Below, one piece after another: positions 1 to 9,393 of a stretch of 64,000 bases of DNA. Position 1 is the stretch's first letter. Every line of letters begins with the position of its first letter. The stretch is from Celeribacter naphthalenivorans. Its GTDB lineage: Bacteria; Pseudomonadota; Alphaproteobacteria; Rhodobacterales; Rhodobacteraceae. The stretch lies in NCBI RefSeq assembly GCF_020524585.1, contig NZ_JAIVLK010000006.1:248001-312000 (forward strand), read 5' to 3'. The notes beneath the pieces were generated by a model, which worked only from the letters and a program-made list of their open reading frames with translations, did no database searches and was not told the DNA's origin. A program made the translations under genes and the position numbers.

Positions 1-6
1 TGTTGC

Positions 7-732
7 TTACTCGTCCGTTTTGACCAGACGCAGCACCGGCTTTGCGGGGCGCGGGGTCTCTTCCACCTTGTCCTGCGTCTCAGAGGTGGTGGATTTGCTG
101 TCCTCATAGGCTTTTTTGGCCTCGGCGAAACCGGCAGGCACCGGCGTGCCTTTCGGCGTGGTGTCAAAGCTCTGATCCGCCGGATTGCCCAAGAGCGGGC
201 GAGGCTGGATGTCCACCACTTCAAAACGGCGCGGCTGACGGCCAATCTCACCTTTGGACTGCAAGCACCCCAACACGCGGTTCACATCGCCCAAATCGGA
301 TTTCAGCGGGCAGAGCAAAAGCTGCGCATCCATCGCGCCGCGCCCGATGCCGCGTTCAGCCTTAAGCGTGATAACGGTGATTTGCGGGGTCTCGAACACG
401 GCTTCAAGCGCCTCGGAGAGTTTCGCGCGGCTTTCCGGCACGAACATCGCCGTCAACGGCATGCCGCGCACTTCCATCCCCATGAGATCGGTCAAATGCA
501 TGCCAGCAAGGCGGAACCGGGCCACGCCGGGGGCAATGCGTTCGAGGATGAAAGCGAATTCCAGCGCCGATTGCATGCCGCGCGGGTCCACTTCGGAACG
601 CGCCGGAACCGGACGCCCGTTACGCAGACCTTCCCAATAGGCCTCGACGGTTTTCAACGCCGGGAAATGCATCTCATTGCGGCGGGGCATGAGGGAGACG
701 ACGTTGGAGCCACTGATATATTCAATTTTCAT
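7..732 (-). CDS. PAS-domain protein (PAS_5/DUF1457-like)
   Basis: A 241-residue soluble protein. The N-terminal two thirds, up to about residue 165, resembles the PAS_5 (DUF1457) family common in alphaproteobacteria: an EAYWEGLRNGR-like opening, a central helix with R-x-A-G-x-x-L, and a following beta sheet. The C-terminal third, rich in Pro, Lys and Thr, looks disordered. No output domain such as a kinase, GGDEF or HTH follows the PAS fold, so any signalling role must work through a partner. No ligand can be named. The upstream region carries a CtrA-like motif (see 932-946), which may be coincidental. The family call is from sequence style and was not searched. Confidence 0.75.
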   Translation of the reverse strand: MKIEYISGSNVVSLMPRRNEMHFPALKTVEAYWEGLRNGRPVPARSEVDPRGMQSALEFAFILERIAPGVARFRLAGMHLTDLMGMEVRGMPLTAMFVPESRAKLSEALEAVFETPQITVITLKAERGIGRGAMDAQLLLCPLKSDLGDVNRVLGCLQSKGEIGRQPRRFEVVDIQPRPLLGNPADQSFDTTPKGTPVPAGFAEAKKAYEDSKSTTSETQDKVEETPRPAKPVLRLVKTDE

Positions 733-1334
733 CTCAACACCTATTCAACTGTGCGATCCGGGGCCCGTGCCGGGTCCTCAAGCGGGTCTTATTATGGGGT
801 CGGGCGGGCGTTCTGCCGCTGGCGAAAGGGGCACTGGACCGCTTTGGCTCCCGACGTTGTTTTGTGCGACGATCTCTCATCGCTGGCTTGACCTGAATAT
901 GCCACGAGATTGCCTAAATTGGTGGAAAATCCTAACCATTGGTTAACATCTCGCAACAAAGCCTCGACAATACGGGGGTAAATCTTAGGAAACTGTAAAG
1001 GGTAACACCTCTGACGCGATACATTATCATTACATATCAATGCATTAAGATTTTTACGTCAGAAAAGATCGTTATCAGAGTTTTAACGTGATGCAGTTTT
1101 CTAAAATTTTATAGAACTCTCACAAAGCTGACAAAATAAGAAAGCCTGCCGCAAAAAAGGCAGAAATGTGACGCTGCATCTGCAAAGTGAGTCTCTTTGC
1201 GGCGGTCTAAAATCCAACGTTGCCACATTTGCCGCCCGTGCCGATGCTGGTCATGCCGCCAACGGGCGGCTATAGACGAGACAAGAGCGCCGCCATAGAG
1301 CCATGGCAGGCACCAAACATGCGAAGGGTTCACT
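733..1334. other. Intergenic region between divergent PAS gene and gmk
   Basis: About 600 bases without a convincing gene. The short open frames here lack ribosome sites and protein-like composition. From about 930 to 1140 it is AT-rich and likely holds the divergent promoters of the PAS gene and gmk. A palindrome lies at 933-945 and a weak CTGCC/GGCAG hairpin near 1146-1166. Confidence 0.6.
932..946 (-). promoter_or_regulatory. CtrA-like TTAA-N7-TTAG motif
   Basis: On the minus strand the bases read TTAA, seven bases, TTAG. That is one mismatch from the TTAA-N7-TTAA box bound by the alphaproteobacterial cell-cycle regulator CtrA. The core TAACCATTGGTTA is also a perfect inverted repeat. It lies about 200 bases upstream of the PAS gene. 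A match this short can arise by chance. Confidence 0.25.
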
Positions 1335-1997
1335 ATGCGCAGTGCAAACACGTCAGCCGAGCGACGCGGTCTTCTCATCATCCTGTCGTCGCCCTCGGGC
1401 GCCGGAAAATCGACGCTGGCGCGGCGTTTGATGGATTGGGACGAGACGCTGAGCTTTTCGGTCTCCGCCACCACACGCGCGCCGCGCGCGGGCGAAGAGG
1501 ACGGCGTGCATTACCATTTCGTCGACGAGCCGCGTTTCAAACAGATGGTCGCCGAGGGCGAAATGCTGGAGCACGCCCATGTGTTCGGCAATTTCTACGG
1601 CTCTCCCGCCGCACCAGTGCGCAAGGCCATAGAAGAGGGGCGCGATGTGCTCTTTGATGTCGATTGGCAGGGCGCGCAGCAAATCGCCAATTCCGTGCTG
1701 CGCGATCACGTGTTGTCGATCTTCGTGCTGCCGCCCTCGATCAAGGAGCTGCGGCGTCGGTTGGAAACCCGCGGTCAGGACAGTGCCGAGACCATCGGCA
1801 AGCGGATGGAGAAAAGCTGGGACGAGATCAGCCATTGGGATGGCTATGATTACGTGCTGGTGAATGACGATCTTGAGGTCAGTTTCGAGCGCCTCAAGAC
1901 GATCATCGCCGCCGAACGCCTGCGTCGGGTGCAACAGCCCGGTCTTATGGGGTTCGTGCGCGGACTTCAGTCGGAATTCGAGGAGGTGGAAGGATGA
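1335..1997 (+). CDS. gmk: Guanylate kinase
   Basis: Guanylate kinase converts GMP and ATP to GDP and ADP in the cytoplasm and is essential for making GTP and dGTP. The 220 residues are a usual length with a short N-terminal extension. The P-loop [10 protein letters not shown] lies at residues 18-27. It is followed by the GMP-binding segment ([17 protein letters not shown]) and the [13 protein letters not shown] strand typical of the family. The stop codon overlaps the start of the next gene by four bases, so the two are probably co-translated. Confidence 0.97.
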   Translation: MRSANTSAERRGLLIILSSPSGAGKSTLARRLMDWDETLSFSVSATTRAPRAGEEDGVHYHFVDEPRFKQMVAEGEMLEHAHVFGNFYGSPAAPVRKAIEEGRDVLFDVDWQGAQQIANSVLRDHVLSIFVLPPSIKELRRRLETRGQDSAETIGKRMEKSWDEISHWDGYDYVLVNDDLEVSFERLKTIIAAERLRRVQQPGLMGFVRGLQSEFEEVEG

Positions 1998-2524
1998 CGC
2001 TTTATTCATTGAACGATCACGCGCCGGTTTTGCCGGAGAATGGCGACTATTGGGTCGCGCCGGGGGCGCATGTCATTGGCAAGGTGATCCTGGAGGAGGG
2101 CGCCAACATCTGGTTCGGCGCCACGCTGCGCGGCGACAACGAGGCGATTGTCGTGGGCGAGGGCACGAATATTCAGGAAAACGCGGTGCTGCACACCGAT
2201 ATGGGTTATCCGCTGAGCATCGGCGCGGGCTGTACCATCGGGCATAAGGCGATGCTGCACGGCTGTACTGTCGGGGAGAATTCCCTGATCGGCATGGATG
2301 CGACGGTTTTGAACGGCGCCAAGATTGGCAAGAACTGTTTGATCGGGGCAGGCGCGCTGATCACCGAAGGCAAGGAAATCCCGGACGGCTCACTGGTGAT
2401 GGGCAGCCCCGGTCGTGTGGTGCGCGAGCTGACCGAAGCGCAGATCAAAGGGCTCAAAGCCTCCGCGCTGCACTATCAACAGAATGCGCAACGGTTCCGG
2501 GATGGGTTGAAAGCGCTCGACTGA
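1994..2524 (+). CDS. Gamma-carbonic anhydrase family hexapeptide protein
   Basis: A 176-residue left-handed beta-helix protein of the gamma-carbonic anhydrase/YrdA/PaaY family. Hexapeptide repeats run from about residue 25 to 145 (for example [50 protein letters not shown]). The metal-binding histidines appear in [13 protein letters not shown] and nearby. Family members trimerise. Some hydrate CO2, many have no proven activity, so the catalytic role is unproven here. It is translationally coupled to gmk by an ATGA overlap, an arrangement with no obvious biochemical link. Confidence 0.9.
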   Translation: MTLYSLNDHAPVLPENGDYWVAPGAHVIGKVILEEGANIWFGATLRGDNEAIVVGEGTNIQENAVLHTDMGYPLSIGAGCTIGHKAMLHGCTVGENSLIGMDATVLNGAKIGKNCLIGAGALITEGKEIPDGSLVMGSPGRVVRELTEAQIKGLKASALHYQQNAQRFRDGLKALD

Positions 2525-2565
2525 CGCCTGTCGCGACAGGCATCAGAAAGCCGTTCTGGCGGCGC

Positions 2566-3000
2566 TCAGTGCAACACCGCCTGAAGCCGCACCGGCTCCG
2601 GGCTCAGCATGTCGAAATCAAGCTCCGGGAACTGGCCGCGCACCTCATTGCGAACGATCTCCGGACGCGGCAGACCCTTGGTGATTGCCCGAAACGTGCC
2701 TTTGAACCCGGCCTGATGCAAAAACGCCGCCAGATCGAGGCAATCGAAATGCGCTGACATCACGGGGGACACGACACTGTCGGGGTTGATGCTGTGCAGG
2801 ATATCTGCGGTGAGATCGGAAAATTCTATGAAAAACACACCGGTACGCTCCGGAAAGTGTCGCTTCAGCGTTTGCATGCGCTGAGGTTCACCCACCATCA
2901 GGATCATACCCTTGGGTTTGCTCTGCGCTCCGTCGAGATGCGCAAGGAGATCACCGAATATATTTTGACTTATGGTTCCCATGGTGGGGCGGGTTCCCAT
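2566..3000 (-). CDS. Hypothetical protein, 144 aa
   Basis: I do not recognise this protein. The open frame extends upstream to 3084, but the start at 3000 (MGTRPTMGTI) is preceded at a good distance by GAGG (3007-3010) and avoids the phoR promoter, so I prefer it. The protein is soluble. A central part (GMILMVGEPQRMQTLKRHF, then FFIEFSDLTADI) suggests an alpha/beta fold, and the C-terminal half reads like a receiver-like or Rossmann remnant. It is divergent from phoR and may share its control region. Confidence 0.6.
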   Translation of the reverse strand: MGTRPTMGTISQNIFGDLLAHLDGAQSKPKGMILMVGEPQRMQTLKRHFPERTGVFFIEFSDLTADILHSINPDSVVSPVMSAHFDCLDLAAFLHQAGFKGTFRAITKGLPRPEIVRNEVRGQFPELDFDMLSPEPVRLQAVLH

Positions 3001-3136
3001 CTCTTTCCTCATTCCACTTTCGAGGAAACGGGTAAAGTATCGAAAATGCAATAATATTTTTGCCGAAAACGAAAAAATTTGCAAAATGAAAATCTTTCGA
3101 TGGGTTTTGCAGCGCCCTTGTCAACGTGCCGCCCCC

Positions 3137-3158
3137 TTGTCATGAGAAAGTTACACCG
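3137..3158 (+). promoter_or_regulatory. Pho box upstream of phoR
   Basis: Two 11-base direct repeats, TTGTCATGAGA and AAGTTACACCG, resemble the alphaproteobacterial PhoB-binding site (CTGTCAT-type units every 11 bases) and closely match the box before pstS at 4470-4502. The site lies about 35 bases before the phoR start, which suggests that PhoB controls phoR and the whole cluster. Confidence 0.65.
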
Positions 3159-3191
3159 CGCCAGTACACAGCCGCGAAGTTTGGATAAGCC

Positions 3192-4259
3192 ATGCAGAAA
3201 AGTTTGAAACGGGTCAGATACGGCGAAGAGATGATGGGGGCGATGGCGGATGCCATGCCTTTGCCCGTCGTCGTGATCGGACGAGACGAGCGTATCATGG
3301 CCGCCAATGCCCCCGCGCGGCATCTGTTCAACGAGGCGATGGTGGGGCGGCATTACATTACGGTGCTGCGTCAACCCATGTTGTTGGACGCGATCGAGAA
3401 TGTGTTGCGGCTCTCGGAGCCCGCCGAGGCGATCTATCGTATCACCGAAAGCCAGCGCGATCTGGTCTATAATGTGGCGCTGCGCCCGGTGATCGTCGAG
3501 GATTTCGCCTGTGTCTCGGTCGCCTTCGAGGACAAGACGGAGCTGCACGAAGCGGGCCAGATGCGCCGCGATTTCGTCGCCAACGTCAGCCACGAATTGC
3601 GCACGCCTCTGACCGCTGTGCTGGGCTTTATCGAAACGCTTTTGGGACCGGCCGCCGATGACGGCGTCGCCCGCAAGCGGTTTCTCGAAATCATGAACCG
3701 CGAGGCGCAGCGGATGAACCGCATCGTCGGCGATCTTCTGTCGCTGTCGCGCGTCGAAGCGGAACGCCGGGTGCGTCCGACCGACCGGGTCGATATTCCC
3801 GCCATTTTGCGCTCTGTCGTCAGCAGCCTCCAACCGGTGGCCGGAGCGCAGAAGGTGAAACTGATCCTCGAAGGCGCCGAAGGCACCGAAGAGGTGCCCG
3901 GCGATCACGACCAACTCACCCAAGTTTTCACCAATCTGATCGAGAATGCGATCAAATACGGTGGGCGTGAGAAAGAGGTGCGAATCTGTCTGACCTCGCA
4001 CACGGTCGAACCGACGATGCGCAGTTCGGCGATCCGGGTCGATGTTTCGGATCAGGGCGAGGGAATCGCCACGCAGCATATTCCGCGCCTCACCGAGCGA
4101 TTCTACCGCGTGGATTCGCATCGCTCTCGCGAGATGGGGGGAACGGGACTTGGGCTGGCGATTGTGAAGCATATTCTCAACCGCCACCGCGGACGTCTGC
4201 GAGTCGAAAGCCACACGGGGCAGGGCAGCTGTTTTTCTGTCATATTGCCATATGAATAA
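3192..4259 (+). CDS. phoR: Phosphate-regulon sensor histidine kinase PhoR (soluble form)
   Basis: The kinase of the PhoR-PhoB pair that responds to phosphate supply through PstSCAB and PhoU. It has 355 residues. A PAS-like domain spans about residues 10-110. The dimerisation/phosphoacceptor domain carries FVANVSHELRTPL with the phosphorylated His at residue 134, and the HATPase domain shows LIENAIKYGG (N box), DQGEGI (G1) and GTGLGLAI (G2). No transmembrane segments are visible, unlike E. coli PhoR, and this soluble layout is common in alphaproteobacteria. It is followed by the pst operon, but phoB sits at the far end of the cluster. Confidence 0.95.
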   Translation: MQKSLKRVRYGEEMMGAMADAMPLPVVVIGRDERIMAANAPARHLFNEAMVGRHYITVLRQPMLLDAIENVLRLSEPAEAIYRITESQRDLVYNVALRPVIVEDFACVSVAFEDKTELHEAGQMRRDFVANVSHELRTPLTAVLGFIETLLGPAADDGVARKRFLEIMNREAQRMNRIVGDLLSLSRVEAERRVRPTDRVDIPAILRSVVSSLQPVAGAQKVKLILEGAEGTEEVPGDHDQLTQVFTNLIENAIKYGGREKEVRICLTSHTVEPTMRSSAIRVDVSDQGEGIATQHIPRLTERFYRVDSHRSREMGGTGLGLAIVKHILNRHRGRLRVESHTGQGSCFSVILPYE

Positions 4260-4314
4260 GAACCAGTGACGGCTTATAGTGCCCCTCTTTCGAGGCCCCC
4301 CAAAGGTTAACGCA

Positions 4315-4360
4315 CTGTCACAGTCCTTAATTTGCCGTCACAGTTCTTAATTTCTTGTCA
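4315..4360 (+). repeat. Three direct repeats with 20-base period upstream of pstS
   Basis: Units start at 4315 (CTGTCACAGTCCTTAATTTG), 4335 (CCGTCACAGTTCTTAATTTC) and 4355 (TTGTCACA...). The first two match at 17 of 20 positions, and the third keeps only the TGTCACA head. Each head resembles a Pho half-site, but the spacing is 20 bases rather than 11, so the heads fall on one DNA face. It lies 110-155 bases before the canonical Pho box. Confidence 0.7.
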
Positions 4361-4469
4361 CAAATGAACGTCGAAAAACCCGTTTTGGAACGGCTTTCGC
4401 GCGAAAACCACAGGAATATGACGGAAAAACATGGTCAAATCGGCAAGATGTCTAGGGTTTTCACCCCAT

Positions 4470-4502
4470 CTGTCATGAAACCGTTACATTACTTTCACAA
4501 AA
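4470..4502 (+). promoter_or_regulatory. Pho box upstream of pstS
   Basis: Three consecutive 11-base units, CTGTCATGAAA, CCGTTACATTA and CTTTCACAAAA, match the PhoB-box pattern and end 76 bases before the pstS start. PhoB probably activates the pst operon from here under phosphate limitation. Confidence 0.8.
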
Positions 4503-4578
4503 GCATTGCAGCTGCCCCCTAAACCGCCCCCAAGAGAGCAATACCGCTCTCGGACATAAGCAAATTCAGGAGCAACTC

Positions 4579-5610
4579 ATGTCCTTTGTGAAACTGACCG
4601 CTTCCGCGATCGCGATCGCTGCCGTCTCTGCCACTGCCGCCTCTGCCCGTGATCAGGTGCAGGTTGCCGGGTCTTCGACCGTTCTTCCCTACGCCTCCAT
4701 CGTCGCTGAAGCCTTCGGTGAAAACTTTGACTTCCCGACCCCGGTCGTGGAATCCGGCGGCTCCTCCGCTGGCCTCAAGCGCTTCTGCGAAGGTGTTGGC
4801 GAAAACACCATCGACGTGGCCAACGCTTCGCGCGCCATCAAATCCTCCGAAATCGAAGCCTGTGCTGCCGCTGGCGTGACCGACATCATCGAAGTCCGCA
4901 TTGGCTACGATGGCATCGTCTTCGCCTCCCAGCTCAACGGCCCGGCCTTCACCGCGTTCGAGCCGGCTGACATCTTCAACGCTCTGGGCGCCAAAGTCCT
5001 GAAAGACGGCGAGCTGGTCGACAACACCTACGCTCAGTGGTCCGAATTCAACGCCGATCTCCCGGCGGCTGACATCATGGCCTTCATCCCGGGCACCAAG
5101 CACGGCACCCGTGAAGTCTTCGAAGAAAAAGTTATGATGGCTGGCTGTGAAGCCACCGGCGCCATGGAAGCCATGATCGCCTCCGGCATGTCCGAAGACG
5201 ACGCCGAAGACGCCTGTATGGCGGTTCGCACGGATGGTAAGTCTGTCGACATCGACGGTGACTACACCGAGACGCTCGCCTCCATCGACGCCAACCCGAA
5301 CGGCATCGGCGTGTTCGGTCTCGCTTTCTACGAAAACAACACCGACAAGCTGAAAACCGCGACCATGTCCGGCGTTGAAGCCACCACCGACAGCATCGCT
5401 TCCGGCGACTACCCGGTCTCCCGTCCGCTCTACTTCTACGTGAAGAAAGCCCACATCGGCGTGATCCCGGGTCTGAAAGAATATGCTGAGTTCTTCATCT
5501 CCGACGACATGGCTGGCCCGGACGGCCCGCTCTCCGAGTACGGCCTCGTGTCCGACCCGGAACTGGCTGCGACGCAAGCTGGCGTGTCTGCTGAAGACAC
5601 CATGCAGTAA
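4579..5610 (+). CDS. pstS: Phosphate-binding periplasmic protein PstS
   Basis: The periplasmic receptor of the high-affinity phosphate ABC transporter. Of 343 residues, the first 23 form a signal peptide with an Ala-rich core ending ASA before RDQVQ. The phosphate-binding loops are visible as VAGSSTVLP near the mature N terminus, ESGGSSAGLK, and PGTKHGTREVF in the middle. The start is preceded by AGGAG at proper spacing. First gene of pstSCAB-phoU-phoB. A strong stem-loop after the stop probably makes its transcript more abundant than that of the permease genes. Confidence 0.96.
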   Translation: MSFVKLTASAIAIAAVSATAASARDQVQVAGSSTVLPYASIVAEAFGENFDFPTPVVESGGSSAGLKRFCEGVGENTIDVANASRAIKSSEIEACAAAGVTDIIEVRIGYDGIVFASQLNGPAFTAFEPADIFNALGAKVLKDGELVDNTYAQWSEFNADLPAADIMAFIPGTKHGTREVFEEKVMMAGCEATGAMEAMIASGMSEDDAEDACMAVRTDGKSVDIDGDYTETLASIDANPNGIGVFGLAFYENNTDKLKTATMSGVEATTDSIASGDYPVSRPLYFYVKKAHIGVIPGLKEYAEFFISDDMAGPDGPLSEYGLVSDPELAATQAGVSAEDTMQ

Positions 5611-5632
5611 GCCTTAAGGCTTGCGACATATT

Positions 5633-5662
5633 GAGGCGGCGCGGGCGATCTCGCGCCGCCTC
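5633..5662 (+). terminator. Intercistronic stem-loop between pstS and pstC
   Basis: A perfect 11-base-pair stem, GAGGCGGCGCG/CGCGCCGCCTC, with an 8-base loop and no following T-run, then a second smaller hairpin at 5669-5683. It lacks the features of a full terminator. It is better read as an mRNA-stabilising or attenuating element that keeps PstS above PstC and PstA, as in many binding-protein operons. Confidence 0.6.
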
Positions 5663-5742
5663 TCTCGCCGGGACGCCGTCCCGCGATCTGAAATTTCCAG
5701 CCTCCGGACCCTGATCACAGGTGTCCCGCAAAGGAGCGGCCC

Positions 5743-7209
5743 ATGCCTCTGTTGTGGCTTTTCATTCTTATTCTGGCCCTTGGCCTTCTCGGTTTCATTC
5801 TGGGGCGCACCCGCGCGCTCAAGGATGCGCATGGCGACATCCGCCTGTTGCATTCGCTTCCGAACTACTATGGCTCCAACGTCCTTTTGGCGGTGCTGAT
5901 CCCGGGGCTTGCCGTCCTGTTGCTCTGGCTGATCCTTCAGCCGATGCTGATCCAGGGGCAGGTCTCCTCAATGATCCCGAACACGGCCTATACCGACAAA
6001 GGTTCTCTGAACCTCGTGATGTCGGATGTGCGCCGCGTTGCCGAAGGGCTTGATATCGCCGTCGAGCAGGGCTCGTTGACCCGCGAACAGGCCCGCGACA
6101 TCCGCACGGAACTGACGGACATTCGCGCCCGTCTCGGCGCTGTCGGTGTGGCGCTTGGCTCCAATGTGGAAAGCTATGTGCTCAAGGCCGCTCAGAAATA
6201 TCGCACGATGAATGCGGTGGGCAACTGGATGATGACCGTCGCCGTTCTGGGCGCGGCTCTGGCGGGCTTTGCCGTCTCCATGCTGCGCACCAACAAGGAC
6301 ATGCGCGCGCGCAATTCCGTGGAGAAAGTGATCCTCGGGCTTTTGATCGGGGCCGCCTCCATCGCGATCCTGACGACGCTGGGCATCGTCTTGTCGCTGA
6401 TCTTCAACACCATCGAGTTCTTCAAACTCTACCCGGCGCTGGATTTCTTTTTCGGCACCACATGGTCGCCGTCCTTTGGCGGGGGTTCGGAGCTTGGCAT
6501 TCTGCCGCTCTTTTGGGGTACGCTCTACGTCTCGATCATTGCGCTTCTGGTGGCTGTGCCGATCGGGCTGTTCGCCGCGATCTACCTGTCGGAATACGCC
6601 GGGCCGAAGGTGCGCGCGATTGCCAAACCGCTCCTCGAAGTCTTGGCCGGCATCCCGACCATCGTCTACGGTCTCTTCGCTTTGCTGACCGTCGGCCCGA
6701 TGCTTATGACGGTGTTTGGCTCAGACGGGGGCCTTGGCTGGATGCAGGGCGGTCGCTCTGTGATGACCGCAGGTCTGGTGATGGGCGTGATGCTCATTCC
6801 CTTCGTGTCCTCGCTGTCTGACGACATCATCAACGCAGTGCCGCAAGCGATGCGGGATGGCTCTCTGGGCCTCGGCGCCACCAAATCCGAAACCGTGCGT
6901 CAGGTCGTGCTGCCCGCCGCTTTGCCGGGTATTGTGGGCGCCATCCTCTTGGCCGCCTCGCGCGCCATCGGTGAGACCATGATCGTGGTGTTGGGGGCAG
7001 GGGCCGCGGCCAAGCTGAACCTCAACCCCTTCGAAGCGATGACCACCGTGACCACGCGGATCGTCTCGCAGCTTACCGGGGACGCCGATTTCGCCTCCGC
7101 CGAAGCGCTTGTCGCCTTTGCCTTGGGGATGACGCTTTTCGTGATCACCCTCTGCCTCAACATCTTCGCGCTCGTGATCGTGCGCAAATACCGGGAGCAG
7201 TATGACTGA
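5743..7209 (+). CDS. pstC: Phosphate ABC transporter permease PstC
   Basis: One of two inner-membrane permease subunits of the phosphate importer. 488 residues, longer than E. coli PstC (about 320). The extra length is an N-terminal membrane-anchored region with a predicted periplasmic loop (about residues 70-160) before the six-helix permease core. The core shows the binding-protein-dependent transporter signature around LGLGATKSETVRQVVLPAALPGI, which contacts PstB. AAGGAG precedes the ATG by seven bases. The stop overlaps the pstA start by one base. Confidence 0.95.
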   Translation: MPLLWLFILILALGLLGFILGRTRALKDAHGDIRLLHSLPNYYGSNVLLAVLIPGLAVLLLWLILQPMLIQGQVSSMIPNTAYTDKGSLNLVMSDVRRVAEGLDIAVEQGSLTREQARDIRTELTDIRARLGAVGVALGSNVESYVLKAAQKYRTMNAVGNWMMTVAVLGAALAGFAVSMLRTNKDMRARNSVEKVILGLLIGAASIAILTTLGIVLSLIFNTIEFFKLYPALDFFFGTTWSPSFGGGSELGILPLFWGTLYVSIIALLVAVPIGLFAAIYLSEYAGPKVRAIAKPLLEVLAGIPTIVYGLFALLTVGPMLMTVFGSDGGLGWMQGGRSVMTAGLVMGVMLIPFVSSLSDDIINAVPQAMRDGSLGLGATKSETVRQVVLPAALPGIVGAILLAASRAIGETMIVVLGAGAAAKLNLNPFEAMTTVTTRIVSQLTGDADFASAEALVAFALGMTLFVITLCLNIFALVIVRKYREQYD

Positions 7210-8567
7210 TGTCCGATTTTACCGCTGATAACGGCCCCGCTAAGGGGGATGCCAAGTCGTCTCTCTTCCATGAGACCACCCGCACCAAACGCCGCAACGC
7301 CGCCGAGGCCCGGTTCAAAGCCTATGGCATCGCAGCCATCGCCACGGGCCTGTTCTTTCTGGTCGCGCTTCTGGTGGCCATTCTGGGCAACGGCTTGCCG
7401 GCCTTCAAACAGACCTTTGTCACCATTCCGGTGGAACTGACCGAGGCGAAACTCGACAAGAACGGCAACCGCAACCCTGAAGATCTCGCGAAGGTCTCGA
7501 CCTTTGGCTACAAGCCGGTGGTCACCGATGCGCTGGTCGCCGCGCTCAAGGCCGAGAGCATCGAAATTCCCTTTGCCAAGGAGAAAGACGTCGAGGACAT
7601 TCTCTCGGCCTCTGTCGCCGCACAAGTGCGTGACACGGTTCTGGCCAACCCCGAGCTGATCGGGGAGACGGTTGACTTCCGCCTTCTGGCCTCGTCGCGT
7701 GTGGATGGCTATTTCAAAGGCCGCGTGACCCGTGAGGCACTGGCGCGCGATAAGAACCTCGATGCCGAACACCTCGACATCGCCGATGCCATGGTGGCTG
7801 CGGGCCTGATGAAAACCACCTTCAACGCTGATTTCATCTTTGGCGCCGACGCCTCCGAGAGCCGTCCGGAACAAGCCGGGATCGGTGTGTCGATGGTGGG
7901 CTCGCTGTTCATGATGATCGTGGTGCTGGCTCTGGCGCTGCCGATCGGTGTGGCCGCCTCGATCTACCTCGAAGAATTCGCGCCACAGAACAAATGGACC
8001 GATCTCATCGAGGTGAACATCTCGAACCTCGCCGCTGTGCCCTCCATCGTCTTCGGTATTTTGGGCCTGGCGGTGTTTATCCAGATCGCGCATCTGCCGC
8101 AATCTGCGCCGCTGGTGGGTGGTCTCGTGCTGACGCTGATGACGCTTCCGACGATCATCATCTCGACGCGGGCCTCTCTCAAGGCTGTGCCGCCCTCGAT
8201 CCGTGACGCCGCTCTGGGGGTTGGCGCCTCCAAGATGCAGTCGGTGTTCCACCATGTGCTGCCCTTGGCCATGCCGGGCATCCTGACCGGGACCATCATC
8301 GGTCTGGCGCAGGCTCTGGGCGAAACCGCACCGCTTCTTCTGATCGGTATGGTGGGCTTTATCGCCTCCAACATGCCCGATGGGATCGCCTCCGGCTTTA
8401 TCGACCCGAACTCCGCCATGCCTGCGCAGATTTACGAATGGGCAAAACGGGCCGATCCGGCGTACTATGAGCGCGCCTGGGGCGGGATCATCATTCTTCT
8501 TGTTTTCCTGATGACGATGAACATCATCGCCGTCCTCCTGCGCCGCCGCTTTGAGCGGCGTTGGTAA
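7209..8567 (+). CDS. pstA: Phosphate ABC transporter permease PstA
   Basis: Second permease subunit of the phosphate importer. 452 residues with one N-terminal membrane helix (about 35-60), a long soluble insert (about 65-210) of the kind seen in proteobacterial PstA proteins with the DUF3333 region, and then the permease core. The coupling-helix motif appears as [22 protein letters not shown]. Translation is coupled to pstC by a one-base overlap. Confidence 0.95.
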   Translation: MSDFTADNGPAKGDAKSSLFHETTRTKRRNAAEARFKAYGIAAIATGLFFLVALLVAILGNGLPAFKQTFVTIPVELTEAKLDKNGNRNPEDLAKVSTFGYKPVVTDALVAALKAESIEIPFAKEKDVEDILSASVAAQVRDTVLANPELIGETVDFRLLASSRVDGYFKGRVTREALARDKNLDAEHLDIADAMVAAGLMKTTFNADFIFGADASESRPEQAGIGVSMVGSLFMMIVVLALALPIGVAASIYLEEFAPQNKWTDLIEVNISNLAAVPSIVFGILGLAVFIQIAHLPQSAPLVGGLVLTLMTLPTIIISTRASLKAVPPSIRDAALGVGASKMQSVFHHVLPLAMPGILTGTIIGLAQALGETAPLLLIGMVGFIASNMPDGIASGFIDPNSAMPAQIYEWAKRADPAYYERAWGGIIILLVFLMTMNIIAVLLRRRFERRW

Positions 8568-8584
8568 GAGTTGAGGTTAGACCT

Positions 8585-9382
8585 ATGAACGATATGCGAA
8601 TTGTGAGAAAAGACGTGGACATGAACGACACCAAAATCTCCGCCAAAAAAGTGCAGGTTTTCTACGGCGACACCCATGCCATCAAGGACGTGGATGTCGA
8701 GATCAAAGACAAGACCGTCACTGCCTTCATCGGCCCGTCGGGCTGTGGCAAGTCGACCTTCCTGCGCTGTCTGAACCGCATGAACGACACGATTGATATC
8801 TGCCGCGTCGAGGGGAACATCCTCTTGGACGGCGAAGACATCTACGACAAACGCGTCGATCCGGTGCAGTTGCGGGCGAAAGTCGGCATGGTGTTCCAGC
8901 GTCCGAACCCCTTCCCGAAGTCGATCTACGACAACATCGCTTATGGCCCGCGGATTCATGGCCTCGCGAAAAACAAAGCCGATCTGGACGAGATCGTCGA
9001 GAAGGCCCTGCGCCGTGGGGCGATCTGGGACGAGGTCAAAGACCGTCTCGATGCGCCGGGCACCGGTCTTTCCGGTGGTCAGCAACAGCGTCTCTGTATC
9101 GCCCGCGCCGTGGCGACCGAGCCGGAAGTGTTGTTGATGGACGAGCCGTGTTCCGCGCTCGACCCGATTGCCACGCTGCAAGTCGAGGAATTGATTGACG
9201 AGTTGCGCGAGAATTTCTCCGTCGTCATCGTCACCCACTCGATGCAACAGGCCGCCCGTGTCAGCCAGAAAACCGCGTTCTTCCACCTCGGCAACCTGGT
9301 GGAATATGGCGATACGGAACAGATTTTCACCAACCCGCAAGATGAGCGCACCGAGAGCTACATCACCGGTCGGATTGGCTAA
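8585..9382 (+). CDS. pstB: Phosphate ABC transporter ATP-binding protein PstB
   Basis: The ATPase that powers PstCA. It shows Walker [10 protein letters not shown], a signature [14 protein letters not shown], Walker B LLMDEP, and an H-loop TH in IVTHSMQQ. The frame is open from 8561, overlapping pstA, but GAGG at 8571-8574 points to the ATG at 8585. A further in-frame ATG at 8621 is possible. The following phoU starts 12 bases after the stop. Confidence 0.96.
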   Translation: MNDMRIVRKDVDMNDTKISAKKVQVFYGDTHAIKDVDVEIKDKTVTAFIGPSGCGKSTFLRCLNRMNDTIDICRVEGNILLDGEDIYDKRVDPVQLRAKVGMVFQRPNPFPKSIYDNIAYGPRIHGLAKNKADLDEIVEKALRRGAIWDEVKDRLDAPGTGLSGGQQQRLCIARAVATEPEVLLMDEPCSALDPIATLQVEELIDELRENFSVVIVTHSMQQAARVSQKTAFFHLGNLVEYGDTEQIFTNPQDERTESYITGRIG

Positions 9383-9393
9383 GGAGCAAATTG

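Noticed and set aside
792-1040. 82-residue leftward frame upstream of gmk
   Set aside because: No ribosome site and unnatural composition. It covers the AT-rich promoter area.
4519-5577. 352-residue frame opposite pstS
   Set aside because: Mirror of pstS codons with a Gly/Val/Asp bias and no family look.
6900-8255. 451-residue frame opposite pstC and pstA
   Set aside because: Antisense shadow of GC-rich coding DNA, full of His/Arg/Gly/Gln.
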